Assembly (NCBI GenBank): GCA_000708835.1 | Contig: DF237034.1 | Location: 124,001-188,000, forward strand | Source: Klebsormidium nitens | Taxonomy: Eukaryota > Streptophyta > Klebsormidiophyceae > Klebsormidiales > Klebsormidiaceae | Direction of reading: 5' to 3' | DNA: 64,000 nt | In this document: positions 15,201-25,400 of the stretch, one piece after another | How the letters are laid out: each line of letters begins with the position of its first letter | Numbering within the stretch: position 1 is the first letter of the stretch | Program-made: the position numbers and the translations under genes | The notes under the pieces: generated by a model | Told to the model about the DNA's origin: nothing | Databases searched by the model: none | What the model saw: the letters and a program-made list of their open reading frames with translations, nothing else

Positions 15201-16762
15201 AACTGCGGGATTAGGCTGAAGAAGGTCCTGAGTGTTTGCGAATCCCCGACTTCTCCCGCTTCAAAAGGATTTATGACTTAGAGACACGAAAGCCTTGGAG
15301 AAGGTGTGGCGACTCACTTTTTCCGCTCCTGCCTCGCAACAAGCCGCTGAAGCTCCTCCTTCAGTTTCCTGGTTCGCGACATGGCCCCGGCCCTGTTTTG
15401 CCTGCGGAACCACGGCAGGGGCTGAGGCAGAGACTGCCACCACTTGCCGTCCTGATCCCCGCTCTCCAATGTTTCCCACCTGGGCAAGGGGCCCACCGCC
15501 GCCTCGTCCCCAAACCCCTTCTCCTCTTTCTCCTCCATGATGGTGGATTCCAACTCAAGGCCCTCAGCGATGCACTGGGAGGCGGGCGGTGGCACATCGG
15601 CCGGGCCAGACCTCTGTAGAGGGGGAGATTCAGAGATAGGAGACGCATAAAAACACTTGAAAGACACATGCTTCTAAGGGCTGCTGCCCAAAACTGAGCC
15701 CCTCTGCGGGGCCAGTGAAAGGTGAATACACAAGCTATGGACACCGATTGATGATCACCTGTCATGAGCCCAATACTTTTGATGTTGCTACACGCCCCTA
15801 CTATATTCCTTGTCGTAGCAGATGGAGGTACCTGTTTTGAAGGATCGAAGTTGTAGAGAGACGTCCAACTTTCTCATACGATGTTTGCAAGTGATCATGG
15901 ACTGTCATCTGAGGTCAGTAGGATTTCTACTTGGGACTTCACGATCTCCTCCTGACATTGAGAACCTGCCAAAGGACCTCACCGACTCTCCATCGTCTGC
16001 TCGTCGATCCACCGCTTCTCTGAGCTCAGCAGGCCCCAGCTCAAGGGATGTTCCATGCTTGTCATGTGCCAGGCTGACCACTGAAGATGCCGAAGTGGAA
16101 ATTGCTGTGGGAGAAGGATGCACATGCTTGATGCGCACTCCATTCTCAGGGGGCAATACAATCAAATTGTCCAGGATGTGAAAGTCTGGCTCAGGCCTGA
16201 AGGAACTGTGGGAAGCTCCAACTACTTCCTTCTCATTGGTCTAATGCATCTTCTTGTCATCTTTCCCATTGTTGCTGAGAAATGTGAGCTGGTACTGGAG
16301 GTGACCAGATGTTCCTCTGTTCGTAGCCGTGTTCTGATTTCGGCAGTAAGCCTCCTTTCCAAGTGCACCACCCGAAATCCAAGTGTGCCACTTACCTGCA
16401 AAACATCCTGAAGCCAATTCCAGGGCCTGATGGGTTGCCTGGACTCTGCTTCTGGGCTGCAGCAAAAAGGAGGCCACATTTAGTAGACAAAGGTCTTTCA
16501 CTCAACCTCTTTACTGTGTCCGAGTAAAGCCCGGCAAAGTGGGTCTGTGTCACTTGTGCACTACAGCGCGCGATCAAGGCACAAGGAAAGGCGTGATTTC
16601 TTTTGAGACTTGCATTGCATGGTCCAAAGAATGACATGGAATTGCTGCCAGCTAGAAGCGCACCTTCTCTTTCCACCAGAAGATCTCCTGCGCCTCCCTC
16701 ATATGCTGAAGGAGAGTCAGTTGCAAGTTATCTTGGAACTGCAACCAATTCAAATCTTTCAT
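12240..16762 (-). CDS. Class A beta-lactamase-fold serine hydrolase (Beta-lactamase2-like)
   Basis: A nuclear, intron-split serine hydrolase of the class A beta-lactamase / penicillin-recognising fold. The seven 3' exons are secure and phase-consistent: 15613-15318, 14957-14697, 14437-14207, 13813-13616, 13179-13031, 12798-12701 and 12380-12240. They carry the catalytic motifs in order: SVAK (SxxK; Ser codon 14845-14843) in EPFPLASVAKVPIII, SDN (14388-14380) in CVVSDNTAADLVL, and KTG (Lys codon 13037-13035) in VYHKTGTIMGVCNDVGII. RHCMGILSRQQYGKRRLP matches the helix before KTG. I find no omega-loop ExxLN glutamate, the residue that deacylates true class A enzymes. Probable upstream exons are 16104-15983, 16456-16396 and a first exon 16762-16664 (MKDLNWLQFQ); a small exon near 16516-16545 would connect them. 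This N-terminal third is tentative, and no transit peptide is obvious. The substrate is unknown. A peptidoglycan-related role is possible because some streptophyte plastids make peptidoglycan, but the sequence does not show this. Confidence 0.85.
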
Positions 16763-17017
16763 AGCGGCTGGCACCAGCATCAAGACTTTAGTGGACCACA
16801 AGTGGAGGACTTTTCGTCTTGGTTGTGCAAAACCGTTCTGAAGCCAGGCACGCCGCACCACCCTTTGCATCAAAGTTCTCAATGTGTGTTAATGCTCTGC
16901 ATCAAGGTTCTCAAACTTCGAAGTGTAGAGCTCTGCATTGCATTGAAAGATGGGCAATGCACAGCTCTCTTGCAGGTCTGATGGAATTTTGAGAGAGCCT
17001 AAACCTAACTCAAAGCT

Positions 17018-17026
17018 CTATATAAG
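17018..17026 (+). promoter_or_regulatory. TATA-box-like element upstream of the TROL-like gene
   Basis: CTATATAAG lies 350 bases before the TROL-like ATG, inside the 614-bp interval shared with the divergent hydrolase gene. The match is good, but the distance implies a leader of about 300 bases. Weak evidence on its own. Confidence 0.3.
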
Positions 17027-17376
17027 ACGGTAATTAATCATTAATATAGCGACTTCAATATCCTGGTTGTTTTAAAACTACTTTGACCATCAAAGTCGGG
17101 AGCTTTTTTCGAAGTTTCTAAGATAATCTGGAAAAATAATTGCCCGCGTATATGCTGGTCACGCTTCTAACCCACCTGGGTCTGAGCGGATCAAGATACG
17201 TGACTGCTCCTGACCCACCAAAGACCAAGTCCAGCTGCAATTCCTGGCTCAGAGTCAGAGCTAGATACTGATCTCTGTCGTCAAAGGCGCTTCTCTTTCC
17301 CAGAATTACACGTTTTGTGTTCAGGGTCTGAGCCCAAAGGAGCTTTTTCTCTAAGGACTTCAGAAAGCTTGTGTCA

Positions 17377-20300
17377 ATGGCGACAACCTCTGTCAAGCCG
17401 TTTTTATCTTCCTCTTTCGCCCCCATCCAGCAAACATTTACGTCTTGTGGCGCGTTGAAGCAGACTGTTTCTAACTGTGTGATTAAGAATAGGCAAAGGT
17501 TCACAGTTCGTGCAAAGACCGGTCTGTCCACTGGTTTACCTGCTGACAATGCTGTGGGAAAGAACGGGGGAAAGTGGAGTCTTCTCCCTCTCATTGCAGG
17601 ACCTCTTGGGGCAAATCTCCTTCTAATCAACAATGCTAGGGCACTGGATGAGGCTGACGCTGTCAGTACATATGACGCGTTTGTCAAAGGCACAACCTCG
17701 GTTGCTGACACAGTAACGTCTGATGGTGGCGACGCCATTGCAAATGTGACAGTGGTGCTGGGGGATAATGCACCCGTCATTGGGGTCGTGGTTCTGCTCG
17801 CAGTTGCAGTCCCAGCTCTAATAAGCACATTTCTAAGGAAAGGGTATGCCGGAAGCGTCAGTGCGGAACAAGCCCTGCGAAAACTAGAAATAGAGGCTGG
17901 CAGTATCCTCATTGATATCCGCTCCAGCAAGGAGATCTCTGAGGAAGGCTCTCCAAAGCTAGCAGCTGGGAAAAAGGCTGTAAGACTCCAATATCAGAAA
18001 GAAAGTGACGGAGCACTCACTGCGGATCCAGCTTTTGTGAGCAAAGTGGCGAAAAGAGCAGCCGAAGATGCCCCCATATATGTAATCGACAAGTAAGTTC
18101 CCTTTTCCTTATCGACACAGATCTACGGTCAAAGTGCAAGTTTTCTGCTGATGGTTTGATTCAGAAACTGCCCCACGTGTCCTCATACAAATGCTGTTCC
18201 CTTGTTTGTTAAAAATGAAGCGGCAAGTCTTGGACACTCCCAGTGGCTTTGGGCGCCAGATTTTTGAGATGCAAATCTCACAATTGCATGGTGGTCAAGC
18301 TGGCCATCACTGTCCTGAAGACGCTCTTTACTTTCGACTTCCAGGACAGGAAGTGTCTCTGTCGAGGCTGCCAAAAGTCTGACGCAAGCAGGCTTCACAA
18401 AAGCGTTCGTTGTGTCCGGTGGCACTGATGCCTGGCTGGTAAGCATCAAGAACTGTGGGGCCTAGAACGGCATATGAATTGCTCCATCTGATTCCGACGG
18501 CTGTTCACAATGCGTGCTCTAATCCTTCAACATGTTTTGCCCGTGGCTCTCTGCAAGCTTGGGCCTATGATAGGACCAAGGTCTACTTTCTTAACGTTTT
18601 CCCTTCGCTCACAGGAAAGTGACCTTCCTTGGTTGAAGCCCACAAACTTCACTCTGGATCTATCGACACTGAGGGAAGCTATTGACGCCACAGTAAAGGT
18701 ACAGTACAATCTTCTGGCGGGTTAGGTTCCTTGGATGTGTATAGGTCCAGCAAGCGGGCAATGAATCGCTCTCAGCATCTTTTTAGCAGCAACCTATTCA
18801 GGTCGAAGGGATTCATTGGGGGTGTTCTGTCATGTCCCTCAAATGTTGACGGACAGGCTCTCCTGCAAGCTGACGTTGGTGTTTTGCATGCAGGAGAACC
18901 CCAACGTTGTTCCAGCTACCCTTGGGATTGCAGCAGCCACCGCGGGGTCCTTCTTGCTGTTCTCTGAGGTAAGTATTTGGTCGTGAGTAGGCGGTCCCTG
19001 GTGTGACTCTCGATCCAAGGAGAGGTACATGTTCGATTAATTTCGATGCCAGATTCTGAGTGCCTGCTGTAATTGTACAGGCAGTGGATCAGACTTCTGG
19101 TCTATCCCTGCAAGAAGCCTGCTGATTGGTGTTGTCCTAGGATTAAAGCAACTTTTCTCTCCATCAAAGCATGGTTGCGTGTTTTGACACGAATTTGCAA
19201 TACATCTTGCACCAAGGTCTGCATGTGTGCAAGGAAAGCGTCTGCTTTTCTCAGAAGAGCCATGGGAGGGGTGCACTCAGGCATTCGAAGATGGCCTTTC
19301 GGTTGTTATCAAAGCAGCCTCGCAACAAAGGAAGTTGCATGTGTTTGCCAGCACTCTTCTCCGATCCGGACCTCATAGCCAGTGTCGAAAGCAGAGTGGT
19401 TAGGACTGACCGAGAGTCGATCTTTACTCAGTGCCCAACATGTGCGCAGGCGGAAACGGCTCTTCAATTGCTAGGGTCAGCCGCCGTTGCTCAGCTTGTC
19501 ATCCAGAAGCTCCTCTTTGCTGAGGTTAGTTCTTCGTCTGGGCGCAAATGTCACAGGAAAGAAGTTGTGCGAATTGTAGTGTCGGGTTGTGCCGAGCGGT
19601 TTGACAGAAGCCTCCCTTGTCATGCTCGTGCTACTTTTTCTCGGACCCTCTGGATGGTGAGCACCAATCTCGCAGTTTGCATTCCCTTCGGCATCAGCAT
19701 GCAGTTCGGCACACCTTCGCAATCTACCCCGTAGTAGACCCCGTAGTTCGGTTGCAGGGCGTTGCTCAAGGTGCGATCCAAGGCCGCATTTGGAGCCAAT
19801 CGGAGGTTTTATAAGACCTGTTGTTGGTCGCAACCAATGGGGACAACCACGAGAGATGCTGTGCTTTTATCTTTTCCGAGACGATCGAAAGAGGATACTG
19901 AGTCCGTTGTGTCGCCTGCAGGACCGGAGAAAAACGATCGAGCAGGTGAAGTCCTTCCTGGACACGAAGGTTGCACCTCAGGAGCTCGTGGACGAGATCA
20001 AGGTACGCGTACGAGTAACCACCATTCTTTGCGTGACAAGTGGAGCCCAATGCTTATGGTGCGCTTCGCTTGCTCAGATTGTGCCGAGGTTCCTTGGCAG
20101 CCAACTTTGTAGCTTGCCGACGACCTCCGACGCTTGTCTTCTGTGCGCGTCCCTGATCCCTTTTGGCAACCCGTATCGCAGGAACTTGGGAATGCACTCT
20201 TGCCAAACGAGGCTGCCGCGGAGGGCACTTCTGCACCTTCGAAGTCAGATCGCAGTGACAAAGCTGCTGAGGCGCCTGTCGCTGCCAAGGCCACGAAAAG

Positions 20301-20766
20301 CTCGGAGCAGCCGAAAAGCTCGGAGCAGGCGAAAAGCTTGGAGCAACCGAAAAGCTTGGAGCAACCTCCAACCCCAACTCCTTCATCCCCCTACAAAAAA
20401 GTAAGGACTGACTATCGAAGCGTTAATGCTACTTGCACAATCGACGTGGACCTCCGGTCGATAAGCGTTCATTGAGCCTTTGTGTGCATCTTTGACCATT
20501 TCGTATGCATCTGGGCTCTGTTGAGTCAAGTTGCGGCTCAAACAAGGAGGCATGTCGTATTTTGTTTGTCAAGTCGTTGGCTATCCCTTACATCTCTTTC
20601 CAGCCTCGTCGAAGCTTCCCTGACCGCTGGCCCGGTCTAAGTTGATAGTCGTTTACAAAAGCAAACGATGGTGCAACCTTAGTTGACGGCGGGTTAACGG
20701 CAGTTCTTTTTGTTGCAGGTGCCAGAGCTGAAGCCACCTGCACCGCGCACGCCTGTGAAACCATAA
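17377..20766 (+). CDS. TROL-like thylakoid rhodanese-like protein (FNR tether)
   Basis: Integral thylakoid membrane protein that anchors ferredoxin-NADP+ reductase near photosystem I (known role of plant TROL/STR4). Eight exons: 17377-18092, 18345-18438, 18615-18698, 18894-18968, 19450-19524, 19922-20002, 20182-20400 and 20719-20766. Every junction keeps phase; about 472 residues. Order of parts: plastid transit peptide (MATTSVKPFLSSSFAP...), a lumenal-type stretch, a first membrane helix (VIGVVVLLAVAVPALI), then a rhodanese domain with the expected catalytic Cys replaced by Asp (YVIDK), which predicts no sulfurtransferase activity. After it come DLPWLKPTNFTLDL, a second membrane segment (LGIAAATAGSFLLFSE), ETALQLLGSAAVAQLVIQKLLFAE, and VKSFLDTKVAPQELVDEIK. 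The acidic/Ser-rich tail has four KS(S/L)EQ repeats. It ends in SSPYKKVPELKPPAPRTPVKP-type sequence, close to the Ser/Pro motif by which Tic62 and TROL bind FNR. The ATG at 17377 is chosen over an in-frame GTG two codons upstream. Confidence 0.92.
20296..20367 (+). repeat. Four 18-bp tandem repeats inside the TROL-like tail
   Basis: Four head-to-tail 18-bp units encode KSSEQP, KSSEQA, KSLEQP and KSLEQP in exon 7. The first pair and the second pair differ mainly by TCG/TTG and CAG/CAA changes, which suggests stepwise duplication. The repeat lengthens the flexible linker before the FNR-binding motif and keeps frame. Confidence 0.9.
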
Positions 20767-22483
20767 GAAGCTGATAACACGGACGATGTGAGATGGGACA
20801 GAATATGCCCGGAGTTGGTGAGCTTGCCTGCTCTTGGGAGGGGGGATTGTTTCGGCTAGCAGGCAGTAGTGCAGCCGATGAAGTGCTGCTAGGTTGATTG
20901 CCTGATATCCTATAGGCTAGCCAAATAAGGAGACGACAAGCCGCATATGGCATTTGATAATCATAAGAAGGCTCCATGTAGGCTCCGACTCAGGTACAGG
21001 TTAACAAAAAGCGATTTTATCCGTCTAGGCCCATAGATGACGGTGTTGCCTCGATGTGTTGCAAGCGTTGTGCTTTGCTTTGTACAGGGGTCGCGCAAGC
21101 AAAGTTCAAAAACACCGTTAGATTTCACAGAAGCAGAGGTGAATCACTCCAATCCCCAAACCGTCATGGCGTGACGCGCATGTCCCGCTGCAACATCGAC
21201 AGCTGGCATCCTATAGAGATCTGCATACTAGACCGTAAGACGGGGTTCTCCTGATCCTCTACTACATGCCATGCTGACGGTATAATCCTAGTTCAATTGC
21301 TCAACGCAAAATGTATTGATCCGCAATCTACATAATTGCATATACGTGCCTGGTTAAGCCGGCGAGCCGCCCTAGGTGCCCACGGATGGAAATCTAGCTC
21401 TACTATAGGTACTATACTCAGCAGAATAACTATAGCTGCCGAAAATTCTCTAGAGTCTCGGCCATATATTTGCATGCTCACATGCGGTGCACGCGTACCG
21501 TCATGTAATTGTGGCATGGGAGCTGTTGAGATCGGGCTGCATGGCCAACATTCGAAGGACGTCTTCGTGAAAGAGCTCGCTCGATATCTTTTCCAACTTT
21601 TGGACCCGCAAAGTATGATGCAGTCTCTTTTCAAATACGCTCTCATGATCATGTTCGCATGTTTGGCAAAGCTGGAGCCTTGGCTCAAGCTATAGAAGTA
21701 TCTCATGTAGACTAAAGAACAAGATATTCGAAGCTGCACATTGCATGGAAGTGCATATATTAACAATCTCCATGTTACGTAGGATACATCAATGTATAGT
21801 GTGCTGTAACTTTAGTGAGAGATGGTAACTTCCCATTTATCAATTCGCCCTAAGCCACATTAGACTCAGAGCCCCCTTCGAGCCATGGAGCACGGAGCAT
21901 ATAGAGAGATCGGATGTTGGACAACCGACACCTCAGGTCCTCAGCTGTCAAATGTTCAATGACCCTTCTGCTGCCTGCACCACATGGCACCTTGGACAGA
22001 GTCAACAGAGTTATCCATACAAAGACAAACCCATGTTTTTCTAAGGTACCTGTCTGACACTGGGTGAACTACTAGTGGGCTTCTGCAAGCCCTAGCATGT
22101 CCTACCGGTACTGTAGTTCTTGTAGCCAGGCAAACCCAGCCGGCAAACCCGGTTTTGCGGTTGCAATCCTGCCTCAAGCCGAAGGAATTGTGCATTATCA
22201 GCAGCTAGATAGGTAGACTCCAAATTAGGTAGACGTGCCAAAAGCTACAGAGAGCCTCTAGTATTGGAGTTCAGCTGAAGGTTGCTCTTGTTGTGTCTAG
22301 CTCGAGCCAATGCCTTGGGTTTTTGAGAAGAGACCCCAAATGCTCAAATGTCAACTCCTATTACCACCTTATGCAACGCTCACGTGCCAAAAGGTCCAGC
22401 AATACTGATAGTCGCCTTCTGTTAGTGAATATTGTTTTCTTGTCTGAGCTGAACAGTGATGGTTCAGGCTGCGAGAGGTTTTA
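20767..22483. other. Intergenic between the TROL-like and EMF2-like genes
   Basis: No gene is supported. The longest frames (21293-21766 minus, 21336-21695 plus) overlap each other and have no recognisable features. The left end contains the TROL-like 3' UTR, and the right end should hold the EMF2-like promoter. Confidence 0.5.
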
Positions 22484-25400
22484 ATGGGCAAAAGGGCGCC
22501 TGAGGAGGATGTGGGGGAGTCAGGACAATACTTTGAGAAAAAGCAAGTGGGTCTCGAAATGTTTGGAAGGGCACCCGCCAGGCCTGAGGATCTTCTCAGT
22601 TTGTACCAAGCGCTGGAGAAGCGTTGGAGAACGAATGTGAGAAGGGCCTTCATCACTTCCAATTGGGCTTCCGGGCATTTTGGTGTTAGCATTTTCCAGC
22701 ACATTGCCCTTCAGCCCCATTGCTGGCAGTAGTCACTTATGCGTACGACCCGCAACAGCTTTGATTTAGTGGTGGGTTGTTCCATCACCACTTGTGTCAG
22801 AGCTGCAATCATACTTTGCATTGTATTTCTTAAACACAAAGGCTTTGATTCATTGGGCGCACCACTTTTCCCTGCAGCCCCCCTTCCTCCACCGGACTCT
22901 CAGCTACAACCTTGCCCCAGAACTGCCCCCTCCCTCTGTCTCGATTACACCACCCCTGCAAACCGCTCACCAGCGCCCCAGCCCCCATCTCAACGCTCCT
23001 CAGCTCAACGGCGCGGGTAACTCTCACGTGAATGCAAACAGTCCTGCGAGAGGGGCAAACGGTGCAGGTCCGAGCGAAGGACACGCGTCTCATTGCAATG
23101 GGCTGAATGGGGTCAGCCACCCAGAGCAGCAGTCGACCTTGTGGGAGCTGGAGGTGACTGCCAGCGTGTGGAATGCTCCCAAGAATCCCCCGCCCCAGGC
23201 CCGCGTCGGAGCAAGGCTGAGTGCTGGGGGGGGCGTGATGCGTCTTCCCATCTTCGTTGGATTCTCTCCAAACCCCCGGAGTCAGGTCAGCCGACTTGTG
23301 GCAACTGTAGCCAGAAGGAGTTATTTTTCGAGTGTCGAAACCAAGTCTCCGTCCGCTTTCCTGGTGGTCTTCGAATGCACTGTTGATCAACACAGCTTCT
23401 GACCAGTCTCCGTAAGACTGCCCTCAAGCAAGACGTCGTCATGATACGCTGAGACAGTGGTATGCCGAGTCCCATCAGTGCAGGAGTCGACTACGGACTC
23501 TTGGGTACGTCAAAATTCCCGAGGTTCTTCCCGTGCAGGGTGACTCTTTCCGAGTGTTCCCTCTGGACTCCATGCTCTCGGGTTGCGTGCCAGTGGTGCA
23601 GTCGGGGGAGGCGGCCAAGCTGCTGCTCAAGCTGCCCGGCCCCGCGGGCCGAACCCCCCAGGGCAAGATCCTCTGTATCGTCTGGGGTAAGCGTTTGCCT
23701 GCGACTTTGCTTAGAAAACAAATTCCTTTGCCATTGTTGTCACTTATCAGATCAAATCTCCCCTTCCGGTTGGCCTTTGTTCAATCGAAGCTGGTGAGTG
23801 GTCAAGAAGCTTGTACTCTGTCCTGATAGAACAGGGTAGGAGATTGTTTGGGTGTCATCCTGACTGCCTGTATCAGTGACGCATACCTAACCCACTTCCA
23901 ATGCTCTCCGTGTCCCACGATGAACCAGATGCAAAAGTGTGACGGAAACCGAAGTGGTCTGCAGATGACCCGGACGATGTTCGTAGAGCGGAGAAAAGGC
24001 CACTCCCGGGCCATGATGCAGTGTCCCCAGAGCAAGGAGTGCCGCTAGGCGGGACGGCGGTATGGTGCGAAGCAACCCTCCCCGCAAAAGAAGGGACCCC
24101 ATCCTCCGCCATGCCCGTCCTGCGGCGGTCTAACATGGTGGTGAGCCGCTGGTCTATGGGTTTGAACAATTGTCGCAAGCTCTGCGCTCACGTTTGACCA
24201 ATCGTCGCTCACCAAAGGCAACCTTTCAGTCCCGCAGGTTCCCTCCTTTCTGCGTTTTGATTTCGCAAACCCAGCCGAAAGGGTCTCTTGCTAAATCGAA
24301 CTGAGAAAGAGTTGGTCGTTTCCAAGTACTACTTTTCACATTGTCCGAAACTTTCCATTCTTGGGGCCACTGCTGTAACACCGCTTTGCCCTCCCCCTTA
24401 AGTTGAGGCGCAAGCAGACACTTCACTGAGCTGCCTGCTGATTCTCTCACTTGCAGTGCAACACAAATGATGACGACTTCGGAACCCACTGTGTCCATGT
24501 CCAGATGACGGCAAATGGGGTCATCCCTGCGGTGAGCACTGTCGCTGCAGATTTTGTACTCCTGTCAGATGTACCTAGCAAATGCTCCTCAGTACTCCGG
24601 TTGTAAAGCAGATTCAGCGAATCGACTCGATGCAAGTTTGTTCGACGGTCAGCTGCTTGGCTGACCAGTAGCTCTTCTTGAATATTGATCACAATACTAC
24701 CGACCGTTGCTTCATAGATCATCCACTCCTATTGCTGCCTTGCAGACTTTGCGACTAAAGCTGTGCCTCAGGAAAAGCACAGTCCCAGCCGACACACCTG
24801 CCGTCCGAAACGGCCACACGAACGGCCACCCGAATGGGGCCCCCACCACCCCCCCCTTGCATCCTCCCAGGTGATACTGCAGCACCCTTTCATCAACGGT
24901 CCATAGCTACACAGCATCGTGACTTGTCAGCTCACGAAATCCTGGAGCTCCGTTATGAAACTCAGACTGTGCCCCTAGACGCACTTCAGGCATCGGGCAT
25001 ACCTGGCTGTACAGGATTCGCAATAAGCCAACTCCATGCGGCTGACGATCCTATTTCACAGCAGCCCTTCGCCACGCCAGCCGGAGAAGCAGGTGGCTTT
25101 CGTTCTCCAGAGCGACAGTGCCGATCTCCGGCCAATACCAGGTAAGCCTCTCGAGAGCACTGCACGAAGCTGATGGGAAGGAGCGCAAAAGCTTCCGGCC
25201 TCTCATGAATCCATGCCCTCTTTAGGATTGAATCGGGAACTAGAGGCAGCGGCCGCCAGTGCTTGACGCCCGTGTGCGCTTGTTCCCTGGCAGAGTTCCT
25301 GTTGGGTTGGCGGTGTGGTGTGTGCCGGCGCTACTCCCGAACATATGAGGTGAGGCTCGACGTCCACAGCAGTTCGTTTCAGTGTATTCGCCAAACGATC

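Noticed and set aside
23751-23793. Possible extra EMF2 exon (DQISPSGWPLFNRSW)
   Set aside because: Its donor phase joined to the next exon makes a TGA stop, while skipping it keeps phase perfectly.
25203-25266. Apparent end of the EMF2 frame (LNRELEAAAASA then TGA)
   Set aside because: A strong donor at 25142 and acceptor before 25294 remove this stretch and restore the zinc-finger frame.
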